From: Desulforegulaceae bacterium
Lineage (GTDB): Bacteria; Desulfobacterota; Desulfobacteria; Desulfobacterales; JACKCP01
Assembly: GCA_034006035.1 (NCBI GenBank)
Contig: JAVETN010000011.1
Span: 1-64,000, forward strand
Direction of reading: 5' to 3'
DNA: 64,000 bases
The stretch's first letter is position 1; the number at the start of each line of letters is the position of its first letter. A program made the translations under genes and the position numbers. Below, one piece after another: positions 35,029 through 43,469 of this stretch. The notes beneath the pieces were generated by a model. It worked only from the letters and a program-made list of their open reading frames with translations. It did no database searches and was not told the DNA's origin.

Positions 35029-36744
35029 TTATTCCCAGGCTTCAATTAAAAGATTGAATTTGTTTTTTGTATATCTATCTTCTACAGCTTTTATTAAAAC
35101 CTGATTTAAATGAGACGGAGGGTTTTCTTTAGAGTTGAAGATAAACCCTGTCATTTTGTTTTGATTAACACATCCTGGCTGAAAAAGCTCAAGTCTTGAA
35201 TGGATTTCTTTTATTTTTGTTCTTGATTGGATTATTAAGTTTTTTGCAATAAAAAGTGGATAGGGGTTTGATTGTCCAAAGGGCTCAAGAATATCCAGTT
35301 CTTTTAAAAAATTTGGCAGGAGTTGATCAAAAGTAATTACATCTTCTGCCTGATGAACCGGGGTAAGACTGGCTGGTAAAATGTTTTTGTTTGAATAATC
35401 TATCAAGGATTTTGAAAATTCATTGTAGTTTTTAAAATCCAGTGAAAGACCTGCTGCCTGAGAATGGCCTCCAAAGTTTTCAAGGTAATTGTTTTGTGAA
35501 ACTATAAGATCATAAATTGAAATGTTTTTTATACTTCTTGCCGACCCCTTAACAAAAGAATCTTTTTTGCTCAAAAGTATAGATGGTCTATTGTATTTTC
35601 TTGTTATTTTTGATGCTGCTGTTCCAAGGACTCCGGGTGCCCATTTTTCTGAGATAAATAAAAGAATTTTATTTTTCAAATCTTTTGGAGTCATTTGTTT
35701 TTCTATATCTTCTACAATTAAATTTTCCTGTTTTTTTCTTTCTTCGTTAAGCCTGTCAAGATTGTTGCAGATAGAAATTATTTCATTTGAATCAGATGAT
35801 AAAAAAAGCTCAACACAGATTTTTGCATCAGACAGTCTTCCTGCAGAGTTAAGTCTTGGTGCAAAATAAAAAGCAATATCCTGGGAAGAAATAGAGTTTT
35901 TGTCAAGGTTCCATGATTGTAAAATCAGTTTTGGAAGTTTGTCATTGGTGGTTTTTAAATAATCAAGCCCGTATTTAGCAAAGATTCTGTTTTCTTTTAT
36001 AAGGGGAACAACGTCTGCAATGGTTCCTATTGCACACAGCCATAGGTAGGAGTTTAAAGAAGGTTCTTTTTTTTTGTTAAAGAAATTGTTTTCCCTCATG
36101 GTTTTTCTAAGCTGAATTAAAAGATAAAAAGCCACTCCTGCTCCTGCAAGATGGGTGAGCCCGGAGCTGCAGTCTTTTCTCCATGGATTTACTACTGAAT
36201 GGGCATTTTCAGGAATTTCAGGGATTTGGTGGTGATCGGTTACTATTGTGTCAATTCCCTGACTTTTTGCATAGTCTATGGCCTCTTTGTCTGAAGAGCC
36301 GCAGTCAACTGTTATTATAAGACTTACCTGCTTTTTTTTAAAAGAATCAACAAATTTTGATTTAAACCCGTACCCGTCTTTTTCCCTGTGGGGAATAAAG
36401 TAAAAAAGATTTTTAACATAGGGTTTTAAAAATTTGTATAAAATAGCAATTGAAGTTATCCCGTCAGCATCATAATCTCCGTAAATTAAAATATTTTCAT
36501 TGTTGATTATGGCTTTTAATATTCTGGAACAGGCTTTTTCTATGTCTTTTATTTCCCAGGGGGGAGTGATTTTTTTAATATCAGGATAAAGAAATGATTT
36601 TAAATCTTTTAGTGAAGATATATTTCTATTTGCAAGAAGTGTTGAAGCAAGAAAGCTAAGCCCTGTGGTCTTTTGAATTTTATTTATCTGATCTGCAGGG
36701 GGCTTTAATGTATTCCATAAAGATTTTTGCATAGGTCTCATCAT
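35029..36744 (-). CDS. recJ: Single-stranded-DNA-specific exonuclease RecJ
   Basis: RecJ is the 5'-3' exonuclease of RecF recombination and mismatch repair. The DHH motifs are present: IYGDYDADGITSIAIL, IITVDCGSSDKEA, VTDHHQIPE and FAPRLNSAGRLSDA, with a DHHA1 domain (SARSIKNISIYDLI, NFGGHSQAAGLSL) and an OB-like C-terminus. The 571-residue length fits the family. Confidence 0.95.
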   Translation of the reverse strand: MMRPMQKSLWNTLKPPADQINKIQKTTGLSFLASTLLANRNISSLKDLKSFLYPDIKKITPPWEIKDIEKACSRILKAIINNENILIYGDYDADGITSIAILYKFLKPYVKNLFYFIPHREKDGYGFKSKFVDSFKKKQVSLIITVDCGSSDKEAIDYAKSQGIDTIVTDHHQIPEIPENAHSVVNPWRKDCSSGLTHLAGAGVAFYLLIQLRKTMRENNFFNKKKEPSLNSYLWLCAIGTIADVVPLIKENRIFAKYGLDYLKTTNDKLPKLILQSWNLDKNSISSQDIAFYFAPRLNSAGRLSDAKICVELFLSSDSNEIISICNNLDRLNEERKKQENLIVEDIEKQMTPKDLKNKILLFISEKWAPGVLGTAASKITRKYNRPSILLSKKDSFVKGSARSIKNISIYDLIVSQNNYLENFGGHSQAAGLSLDFKNYNEFSKSLIDYSNKNILPASLTPVHQAEDVITFDQLLPNFLKELDILEPFGQSNPYPLFIAKNLIIQSRTKIKEIHSRLELFQPGCVNQNKMTGFIFNSKENPPSHLNQVLIKAVEDRYTKNKFNLLIEAWE

Positions 36745-36889
36745 GATTTCAGAGTTGGCTTTTTTTAAAAAAAATTATATATTACCAAATTGAGCTTTTT
36801 AAGGTCAACCTTGAAAAGATCTCAAGTGGGATAAAAAGTTTAGTTTGGTTTTAGTTTAATTTTATTAAAATAGCAACAAGCGGGTTTAA

Positions 36890-37102
36890 ATGGGTAATTG
36901 TGAGTTGGTTGAACTTAAAATTGAAAAAAAAGATATAGCTCTTTTAAAGTTTATATTTGAGGCCTACGAAGGAGCCGGGCTTACAACCACCCTTGATGCA
37001 TCTTTGGGTAAAGTTGCTGTGATTACTCCTCCGGGCTTTAGAGAAGAAGTTTTTGAGATTTTACATTCTTTAAAAAATACAATAAATTTTAAAATAGTGT
37101 GA
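36890..37102 (+). CDS. DUF4911 family protein
   Basis: A 70-residue protein of alpha/beta character (ALLKFIFEAYEGAGLTTTLD, VAVITPPGFREEVFEILHSL). Small proteins of this kind precede miaB in many Desulfobacterota. The arrangement resembles an ACT-like or ferredoxin-like fold, but no function is known. Its end lies 12 bases before the miaB start. Confidence 0.7.
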   Translation: MGNCELVELKIEKKDIALLKFIFEAYEGAGLTTTLDASLGKVAVITPPGFREEVFEILHSLKNTINFKIV

Positions 37103-37113
37103 TTTGGAGTTTT

Positions 37114-38457
37114 ATGAAATCAGTTTATATTTTTACTTTGGGATGCCAGATGAATGTTTATGATTCTGAGCAGATTCTTCGTCTTCTTCATCCCCTTGGA
37201 TATTCTTATGTAGATGATCCTGAAAAAGCGGATCTTGTTATTTTAAATACCTGTTCAATAAGACAAAAAGCTTTTGATAAGGGATTTAGTTTTCTTGGAA
37301 GGGTGAAGAAAAGAAAAAAGCTTGGTGATCATGTTTTAATTGGAGTTGGGGGATGTGTTGCCCAGCAGGAAGGTGAAAAAATTATTAAAAGAGCTCCCTA
37401 TGTTGATTTTGTATTTGGGACCTCATCAATTCACAGGCTTCCTCAAATTGTAAAAAGAGCAGAACAAGGGGAAAAAGTTTCAGATATTTCAGAAAAAGAG
37501 GAAATTATTGAAACTGGAAGCAATCCCAATCTTCCTGATGAATTAACTCCTTCAGGTTTTGTTTCCATAATGAGGGGATGCAATAATTTTTGCACTTATT
37601 GTATTGTGCCTTTTGTAAGGGGACGGGAAAAAAGCAGAAACCCTGATGAAATAATATCTGAAATAAAACGCAGAGCCCTTAAAGGGATGAAGGAAATTAC
37701 TCTTCTTGGACAAAATGTCAATAGTTATGGAAAGTCTGGAGGTATGCCTGATTTTCCTGATCTTTTATATTTGGTAAGTGAAATTGAAGAAATAGAAAGA
37801 ATCCGGTTTGCCACTTCACATCCAAAAGATCTTTCTTCCAAGCTTGTTGATTGTTTTAAAAATATAGAAAAACTTTGCAGACATTTTCATATACCGGTTC
37901 AGGCAGGCTCAGACAAAATACTTTCTGCCATGAATAGAAAATACAGTGTAAAGGATTATCTTGAAAAAATAGCTGCCCTAAGAAAAGCATGTCCTGGAAT
38001 TGAGCTCAGCACAGATATAATAGTGGGGTTTCCCGGAGAAACAGAAGCTGAGTTTAATCAGACCTTAAATCTTTTAAAAGAAGTTTCTTATGATAATGTT
38101 TTTGCCTTTGCTTATTCTGACAGGCCTGGAACAAAAGCTTCTTCCTTTGAAGATAAAATTGAGCTTAAAATAAAAAAAGAAAGGCTTAACAAGCTTTTAG
38201 ATATTCAAAAGGAAATTACAAAAAAGAAAAATATGGATTTCCAGGATAAAATTGTCAGTGTTTTGGTTGAAAGGCAAAGCTGTCAGGAAAATAAACTTTC
38301 TCTATCAGGAAGAACCTTTGGAAACAGAATAGTTCATCTTCAAGAAGATTTGGGGTCTTTGGATGAAATTAAATTGTTCAAAGGCAAAATTGTTGATGTT
38401 AAAATTAAAAAAACCCTTGGACATTCTCTTAAGGGAGAGCTTTTGGAAACTTTCTAG
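37114..38457 (+). CDS. miaB: tRNA-2-methylthio-N6-dimethylallyladenosine synthase
   Basis: A radical-SAM methylthiotransferase that thiomethylates i6A37 of tRNA. The UPF0004 domain has Cys in TLGCQMN, NTCSIRQKA and GGCVAQQ, binding the auxiliary cluster; the radical-SAM motif is RGCNNFCTYCIVPFVRGRE; a TRAM domain closes the protein. ATG 37114 has GGAG at the right distance, so the upstream GTG at 37099 was not used. Confidence 0.95.
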   Translation: MKSVYIFTLGCQMNVYDSEQILRLLHPLGYSYVDDPEKADLVILNTCSIRQKAFDKGFSFLGRVKKRKKLGDHVLIGVGGCVAQQEGEKIIKRAPYVDFVFGTSSIHRLPQIVKRAEQGEKVSDISEKEEIIETGSNPNLPDELTPSGFVSIMRGCNNFCTYCIVPFVRGREKSRNPDEIISEIKRRALKGMKEITLLGQNVNSYGKSGGMPDFPDLLYLVSEIEEIERIRFATSHPKDLSSKLVDCFKNIEKLCRHFHIPVQAGSDKILSAMNRKYSVKDYLEKIAALRKACPGIELSTDIIVGFPGETEAEFNQTLNLLKEVSYDNVFAFAYSDRPGTKASSFEDKIELKIKKERLNKLLDIQKEITKKKNMDFQDKIVSVLVERQSCQENKLSLSGRTFGNRIVHLQEDLGSLDEIKLFKGKIVDVKIKKTLGHSLKGELLETF

Positions 38458-38578
38458 ATTTTTTGTTTTTTTATAAAATATGCAATTAAAAGTTTTTTGG
38501 TGTATAATTTGTTTGTTGTGTAAATGAATTTAGATTTTAAATTGATATTAAAAACAATAACTAAAGTGGTATTTGTAT

Positions 38579-39109
38579 ATGATATATGAAATGGAAGTAG
38601 CGGGAATGGGAATTGATTCTGAATCTCAATCGCCTGTTCTTCTTCTCAGGCAAATCAGCGGGGGAGATCCTGTTCCTATTTTGATCGGTCTTTTTGAGGC
38701 GGCCTCAATTGTAATGGCTTTAAAAGATGAGATTCCCCAGCGTCCCATGACCCATGATCTTTTTTGTAATTTTATAAAAGATCTGGGAATGTATGTAGAA
38801 AAAATTACAATTTATGATTTCAAAAACGGGGTGTATTATTCAAATATTTATTATAAAAGTAAAAAAGCTCCTGATTTTAGACTCCAGACAGATTCAAGGC
38901 CAAGTGATGCTGTAGCTCTTGCCTTAAGATTTAAGGCTCCTGTTTTTATGGATGAAAAAGTTATAGCAAAGGCTGGTGAAAGTTTTAGTCTTGAACATAG
39001 TGATGATTTTGATGGTTCAGAGCCTGTTGATAAAAGCGAAGAAGGCAAAAAGTGGGCTGAGTATCTAAAAAATCTTTCTGATGATGAGTTTGGAAAATAC
39101 AAGATTTAA
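38579..39109 (+). CDS. Bifunctional nuclease family (DUF151) protein
   Basis: The DUF151/BFN core is clear: PVLLLRQISGGDPVPILIG, RPMTHDLFCNFI and DSRPSDAVALALRFKAPVFM. Plant and Thermotoga members bind or cut RNA/DNA, but the bacterial role is poorly known. The C-terminal tail is acidic with a short helical region. ATG 38579 was chosen over the TTG two codons upstream. Confidence 0.88.
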   Translation: MIYEMEVAGMGIDSESQSPVLLLRQISGGDPVPILIGLFEAASIVMALKDEIPQRPMTHDLFCNFIKDLGMYVEKITIYDFKNGVYYSNIYYKSKKAPDFRLQTDSRPSDAVALALRFKAPVFMDEKVIAKAGESFSLEHSDDFDGSEPVDKSEEGKKWAEYLKNLSDDEFGKYKI

Positions 39110-39113
39110 GTTT

Positions 39114-39180
39114 GCGGCCTAACTGATAAAAGTTGGATTAAAGTACGGGGGATCCTTCTGTTATTATCAGTTAAGGCCGC
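39114..39180. other. GC-rich long-loop inverted repeat between converging genes
   Basis: GCGGCCTAACTGATAA (39114-39129) is complementary to 39164-39180 across all 16 bases with one bulged A, leaving a 34-base loop that contains GGGGGATCC. It lies four bases after the stop of the DUF151 gene and 13 bases before the stop of the minus-strand phasin-like gene. The GC-rich arms stand out from the AT-rich background. A bidirectional terminator, a dispersed repeat unit or a structured RNA are possible. Confidence 0.6.
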
Positions 39181-39193
39181 ATATTTTATATTT

Positions 39194-39451
39194 CTATTCT
39201 ATTATTTTTTTAATATTTTGAAAACCTTCGTCAATCATTTTTTTAAAATTTATCTGACCTTCCTTGTAGGCATCTTTCCATTGCTCAAGGATTTCTATTC
39301 CCTGGCCGCCAAAATCTTTGGCAAAGGGAAGGCTAAGGATATTTTTTGTAAATTTTTCGCTGTACTCCTGGTATTTTTCAAATGTTAAGTGTGCATGGTT
39401 TAAATTGTCCTGGTTAAACTTAAGACATTCTTTTAAAAAGCTTTTATTCAT
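39194..39451 (-). CDS. Phasin-like small helical protein
   Basis: An 85-residue all-helical, amphipathic protein (NHAHLTFEKYQEYSEKFTKN, EQWKDAYKEGQINFKKMIDE) resembling phasins, which coat polyhydroxyalkanoate granules. The call rests largely on its divergent position next to the phaR-like regulator, with GGAG at a good distance before its ATG. It is shorter than classical phasins, and no PHA synthase gene is in the window. Confidence 0.6.
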   Translation of the reverse strand: MNKSFLKECLKFNQDNLNHAHLTFEKYQEYSEKFTKNILSLPFAKDFGGQGIEILEQWKDAYKEGQINFKKMIDEGFQNIKKIIE

Positions 39452-39565
39452 GGTAACTATCTCCGTTTGGTTTTTTAAATTAAATTTATGTTGTGTTGCA
39501 CCATTAAATTTAACTATGATTGCTTGTTTGTCAATTTTGCTTCAATTTTAATATAAAATATTTTA

Positions 39566-39580
39566 TTTTGCAATGCAAAA
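39566..39580. promoter_or_regulatory. Perfect palindrome directly upstream of phaR (candidate operator)
   Basis: TTTTGCAATGCAAAA has two perfect seven-base arms around a single base and ends 11 bases before the phaR ATG. PhaR regulators bind TGC/GCA-rich dyads and repress their own gene and phasin genes, so an operator at this spot is plausible. Binding itself is inferred. Confidence 0.5.
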
Positions 39581-39591
39581 AAAGGTGGGAA

Positions 39592-40047
39592 ATGGAAACT
39601 GTTCTTGTAAAAAAATATGCCAATAGAAGACTCTATGACACAGTTCAAAGTAAATATGTGATTATTCAGGAGTTAAGAGAGATCATAAAGTCAGGTAAAA
39701 TGGTCAGGGTTATAGATGTAAACACTGAAGAGGATGTTACAGCTTTTATTCTCACTCAAATCCTTTTGGAAGAGGCAAAAAAGAAAAATGCCCTTTTACC
39801 CGAATCTCTTCTTCATCTTATTATTTGTTATGGGGATAATGTTTTGAGTGATTTTTTTGAAAGGTATCTTCAAAAGGTAATTAATAATTATCTTCATCAA
39901 AAATCAATGTTTGATGAACAATTTGGCAAAATGCTTGATCTGGGTATGGATATTTCAGGGATGGCTAAAAAAACCATGGATGGAATGACTCCTTTTAAGC
40001 CGTTTATGGATTTTTTTAATACAAATGATAAAAAAACAAAAAAATAA
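39592..40047 (+). CDS. phaR: Polyhydroxyalkanoate synthesis regulator PhaR family
   Basis: The PHB_acc_N DNA-binding domain is unmistakable: VKKYANRRLYDTVQSKYVII, followed by IRVIDVNTEED-type sequence (VRVIDVNTEEDVTAFILTQI). The remaining part is helical and ends in a disordered Lys-rich tail. PhaR senses PHA granules and controls phasin expression. ATG 39592 is preceded by AGGTGGG. A phasin-like gene diverges from it. Confidence 0.88.
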   Translation: METVLVKKYANRRLYDTVQSKYVIIQELREIIKSGKMVRVIDVNTEEDVTAFILTQILLEEAKKKNALLPESLLHLIICYGDNVLSDFFERYLQKVINNYLHQKSMFDEQFGKMLDLGMDISGMAKKTMDGMTPFKPFMDFFNTNDKKTKK

Positions 40048-40390
40048 CTGGATGGATTTGTATTTTTAAAGTAAAAATTTATGAAAAATCAATCTTTTGT
40101 CTTAAATTCCATAAAGTCTTTCAGAGTTTTTTGTTAAAAAGCCGGGTTTTGCTTGGTTGTTAAATAAATTTCTTTATTTTTTACCGGGTCAAGATTATAG
40201 TTGATTTGCTCAACCCTTTAAAATTTTTAAATATCCAGGCTCTTTGTCTTTGGCTGGTATTTTCAGACTTGTTTACTCTATAAATAATTCAGCTTTTCAA
40301 GTTGGTTAATTTTTGTTTATTTGCGTGGGATGGGCCTTTATATAAAAAGATATTTGGTCTGAATTTAAATGAAAAAGAAGGAGATTTTAA
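40048..40390 (+). other. Intergenic region phaR / binding protein
   Basis: 343 AT-rich bases. I see no supported gene, no clear terminator and no consensus promoter. A 60-codon frame at 40302-40484 overlaps the next gene in another frame and was not accepted. Confidence 0.5.
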
Positions 40391-41197
40391 ATGTACAAAA
40401 GAGCTTTTCGCCGGTTTTTCTTTTTTACGATTTTTTTTATTTTTTCAGTTTTTTTATCAAATCTTTATGCCGAGAACAAATTAAAGTTTAGCTGTTCTGC
40501 CCAGATAGCTGAAGCCCTTGGCAAAGATGTCCTTGAAATTTTGAAAGACAAAAGAGGAATAGTTTTTGACTTGAGAATAGTTTCTTCTGCTACTGCCTTA
40601 AACAGGCTTGAGAACGGCTTTTCAGAAATAGCTGCAGTTACCCTGCCCATTTCTTTTGAAATGCTGGAAAAAGGATATGTTTCAATACCTTTTTGTAAAG
40701 ATCCTCTTGTTATAATAGTCAATAAATCTTGTCCTGCTGACTCGGTTAAATCAGTTCAGGTTAGAAAGATTTTTTCAGGCAATATTTCAAACTGGAAAGA
40801 ACTGGGCGGTGATGATTTTGAAATTACAAAAATTATCCCCTGCAAGGACACAGGTGCTTTCAAAAACTTTGAAAGACTTTTTATGGGTTTGAAGCCGGTT
40901 GCCTATGATTTTATGAGCTATTCTTCAGTTGATACAATCAAAGGTGTTGGCTCAATTGAGGGAGGCATCTCTTTTATCTCCCATGGAGCCGCTGTAAAAT
41001 CAGATAAAATTAAAATCCTTAATATAGATAAAAAGTCAGCCTTGAGTGGTAAATATGATTATTTTCAGACTTTTACCTTTGTAACAAAGGGTAGGCCTTC
41101 CGAAGCCTCAAAGGAACTTATTGATGTGGCTCTTTCTAAATCAGGGCAGGAAATTATGAAGCAAAAAGGGATGGTTCCAATTTTTACAGGCCAATAA
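40391..41197 (+). CDS. Periplasmic phosphate-type substrate-binding protein
   Basis: An N-terminal signal sequence (FFFFTIFFIFSVFLSNLYAE) precedes a PstS-like domain: SSATALNRLENGFSEIAAV, IVNKSCPADSVKSVQVRKIF, SGNISNWKELGG and KDTGAFKNFERLF are hallmarks of the PBP-like domain of phosphate ABC systems. The usual TGSGT phosphate loop is not obvious, and no permease genes adjoin, so the ligand may not be phosphate. A strong AAGGAG site precedes ATG. Confidence 0.75.
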   Translation: MYKRAFRRFFFFTIFFIFSVFLSNLYAENKLKFSCSAQIAEALGKDVLEILKDKRGIVFDLRIVSSATALNRLENGFSEIAAVTLPISFEMLEKGYVSIPFCKDPLVIIVNKSCPADSVKSVQVRKIFSGNISNWKELGGDDFEITKIIPCKDTGAFKNFERLFMGLKPVAYDFMSYSSVDTIKGVGSIEGGISFISHGAAVKSDKIKILNIDKKSALSGKYDYFQTFTFVTKGRPSEASKELIDVALSKSGQEIMKQKGMVPIFTGQ

Positions 41198-41213
41198 ACA
41201 TAAGGGAATGAAT

Positions 41214-41795
41214 ATGAAAGTAAATTTAATATTATTGGCTGTTTTTGTGCTTATCTTTTCAGGATGTGCTTCTTTTACAACAGCTGCCTGGCCTCCTGTT
41301 GAAAGAGAAGTTGTTGGTGAAACCACAATTGTTGATGAAAAATCCAGTTATGATTATAGTCTTGAAACCAGGGATAAACGTTTTTTTGTTGTTGGAGTGC
41401 CTTATTGTCTTGAAAAGGAGTCTGTTTATAAGGTCAGTCAAAAACAGCATAGAGGAATTGTTTTCATTGTAATAGAAACTCCTATCTGGGGCCTTGGACT
41501 GGCGGACTGGGTGTTATCTTATATGATTTCTGAAAACAGTTTGAAAAAAGAACTTCTGGGATATAAACCCACAGGAATGAAAAAAAAGTGCGAAAACCAA
41601 ATTGAAGTCTTTCCTGCCCAAGGGGAAATAATTATCCAAAACTCCAATTCAGGGGAAATTTTTTGGACTTTAACCGATGAAAATGGTGAGTTTTTTCTTG
41701 ATACAATTATTGGAGAATATAGCGGGAGGAGTTCCTGGAATGTTTTTTTCAATCTTAATGATGAAATTCGATATCTTACAAGTTTTTGGTGGTAG
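41214..41795 (+). CDS. Lipoprotein of unknown function
   Basis: The N-terminus has a lipoprotein signal with lipobox FSGC (Cys after VLIFSG). The mature 170 residues contain a hydrophobic stretch (GIVFIVIETPIWGLGLADW) and a C-terminal beta-rich part (GEIIIQNSNSGEIFWTLTDE). I recognise no family. ATG 41214 is used since AAGGGA lies six bases before it; 41208 is an alternative two codons upstream. It is 16 bases from the binding-protein gene. Confidence 0.65.
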   Translation: MKVNLILLAVFVLIFSGCASFTTAAWPPVEREVVGETTIVDEKSSYDYSLETRDKRFFVVGVPYCLEKESVYKVSQKQHRGIVFIVIETPIWGLGLADWVLSYMISENSLKKELLGYKPTGMKKKCENQIEVFPAQGEIIIQNSNSGEIFWTLTDENGEFFLDTIIGEYSGRSSWNVFFNLNDEIRYLTSFWW

Positions 41796-41819
41796 GCTGA
41801 AAAATAAAGCCTGTTTTGT

Positions 41820-42026
41820 TTAAGGTTGTTTTTTCAAAAGAAATATTGACGCAGTCAAAATTGCAAGGCTTAAAAGAATTATAAAGCTTGAAGAAAAAAA
41901 TAAAATTATAAAAAAAAACGGATTTTCCAAAGAGTAGGTTTTGATTAAGGAAAAAATTCCAAAGAAAAGAAAGAAAACACTTAAAATCAAGCTTGGTTTT
42001 TTTAAATAAAACTTTATATTTCCCAA
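41820..42026 (-). CDS. Possible small membrane protein
   Basis: A 68-residue frame with two hydrophobic segments (ILSVFFLFFGIFSLI and FFFIILFFSSSFIILLSLAI) and a TTG start preceded by GAGGT. No family recognised. In AT-rich DNA such Phe/Ile-rich frames can be chance, so this is a weak call. Confidence 0.3.
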   Translation of the reverse strand: MGNIKFYLKKPSLILSVFFLFFGIFSLIKTYSLENPFFFIILFFSSSFIILLSLAILTASIFLLKKQP

Positions 42027-42258
42027 TTTCTACCTCAGATTTTATGATTTGTAATTTTAATCAAATTGACATTGGTTAATATACTTATAGGGTTTTAGTT
42101 TTTTTGCAATGTTTTTATCAGCGGTTTTCTTACCTGGGCTGATTCAAATTCTTCTTGATGATTGTAGTTATAGTTTGTATATTGCTAATTACTAAAAAAA
42201 ACAAATTTTCTTTTAGCCAGTCCAGTCAAAATTAAATTTTAAACTTCAGGGAAATTTT

Positions 42259-42684
42259 ATGCAGGACTCTAATTTGTATTTATCTTCAGATAACGGAATG
42301 AAAAGGGAAGAATTTTTTATTGAAAGAGTCAAGCTCCTTATTGTTATGAGTAAAGCCTTTATCAAAGGTTATCCTCTTGACGGTTACAGAAAAGAAGCTG
42401 TGCTGAACAATGCTGAGCAGGTTTTTTTTGAAACAGCTGACTGGGGCGGCCAATATTTGAATGTAAGGGAAAAGGATTTATATATAAAAGGGCTCAAACC
42501 GGATAATTACTTTTATCAGCGAGTAAAGCTCCTTGCTCTTATGGCGAAAAGTTTTGCTGAAGGTAATCCCACTGGATATTTCAGGGTTAAAGCCGCTGAA
42601 GATACAATCGAGGAAATAGAAAAGGCTCTGAAACTGAATCAGGATGAAGATTTGCTGGACTGTTTGTCATTCAAGGTAGCCTGA
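42259..42684 (+). CDS. Unknown protein with an internal duplication
   Basis: 141 residues made of two related helical units: residues 19-48 (FIERVKLLIVMSKAFIKGYP) and 84-113 (FYQRVKLLALMAKSFAEGNP), each continuing into a Gly-Tyr-x-x-x-A(A/V) helix. No signal peptide or known domain. A TTGACA at 42066-42071 upstream may belong to a promoter, with a poor -10. It is followed after 15 bases by a degenerate receiver gene, suggesting a shared role. Confidence 0.7.
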   Translation: MQDSNLYLSSDNGMKREEFFIERVKLLIVMSKAFIKGYPLDGYRKEAVLNNAEQVFFETADWGGQYLNVREKDLYIKGLKPDNYFYQRVKLLALMAKSFAEGNPTGYFRVKAAEDTIEEIEKALKLNQDEDLLDCLSFKVA

Positions 42685-42699
42685 CGGAGAAAGTTGCGG

Positions 42700-43068
42700 A
42701 TGGAAAATGTAAAGATCATGGTTGTGGAAAACAATCCTATGGTTAATTCTCTGATAAAAGATGTGATGATGTTTTGTGTCAATAGGGAGATAATGTCATT
42801 TTCTAGTGATGATGAAGCAATAAGATATATGCAAAGCTCCGGAATTGTCCCAGACCTTGTTATTTCCAGGTATAAAAATCAAGGGGTGAGTCCGGGAAAA
42901 ATTGTAGGTTATATAAAAGCCAAAAATAAAAAATCGATTTTTGTTTTTTCATCTGATGCTGAAAATGATAAGGAAAGAGTACAAAAAGATGGTGGCGATG
43001 CTTTTTTGTCCATTCCTTTTTCTATTTCAGATCTTTTTAAAATAGTTGATGATTTTGTTGTTGGCTGA
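42700..43068 (+). CDS. Degenerate (pseudo-)receiver domain protein
   Basis: A single-domain CheY-like fold of 122 residues. The acidic pair is changed (VVENNPMV), the phospho-acceptor Asp is replaced in PDLVISRYKNQ, the Thr/Ser is retained (FVFSSDAE) and the Lys of the KPF motif is Ile in LSIPFSI. It cannot be phosphorylated in the usual way and probably works as a constitutive binding module. ATG 42700 follows GGAGAAAG-type sequence. Neighbours are the duplicated protein and a lipoprotein. Confidence 0.7.
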   Translation: MENVKIMVVENNPMVNSLIKDVMMFCVNREIMSFSSDDEAIRYMQSSGIVPDLVISRYKNQGVSPGKIVGYIKAKNKKSIFVFSSDAENDKERVQKDGGDAFLSIPFSISDLFKIVDDFVVG

Positions 43069-43080
43069 GTTGTTTTGTAA

Positions 43081-43446
43081 ATGTTTTTAATAAAACTTAA
43101 TTATAATCTCAATCCAGCCAAGGTTGTATTGTTTTTTTGTTTGATATTTTTTGCTTCTTGCCAGGGCAAGCCGGAACTTAAGTATTCTGCGGTAATTGTT
43201 ATAAAAGGCAGGGAAGTTAAAATGACAATTTATGGACCTTATTACGATGTGATTAACCAAACTACTGAGTTAGATAATGTTTTGAATAAAATACATAAAA
43301 ATCATTCAGCAAAAACAGTTCTTATACGAATCCTCCCTTTAAAAAATTATAAAAACGATAATTTGTTTACAGAATATACAATTTCAAAAGTAACCAGCTA
43401 TTTTGACTTGAAAAATATAAATTATGAAATTAGAGATGAAAGATAA
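43081..43446 (+). CDS. Small lipoprotein of unknown function
   Basis: 121 residues with a lipoprotein-type N-terminus whose lipobox is FASC (VVLFFCLIFFASC). The mature part is mixed alpha/beta (YSAVIVIKGREVKMTIYGPY, KTVLIRILPLKNYKND). No family recognised. It lies 12 bases after the degenerate receiver gene and 23 before hisC. Confidence 0.6.
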   Translation: MFLIKLNYNLNPAKVVLFFCLIFFASCQGKPELKYSAVIVIKGREVKMTIYGPYYDVINQTTELDNVLNKIHKNHSAKTVLIRILPLKNYKNDNLFTEYTISKVTSYFDLKNINYEIRDER

Positions 43447-43469
43447 ATTTAAATCAGCCGGAGATTTTT

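Noticed and set aside
39114-39180. Integron attC site
   Set aside because: Pairing is continuous with no unpaired spacers, and there is no integrase or cassette array nearby.
40302-40484. 60-codon gene upstream of the binding protein
   Set aside because: It overlaps the signal-peptide coding region in another frame and has no ribosome site, whereas the binding protein has a strong one.
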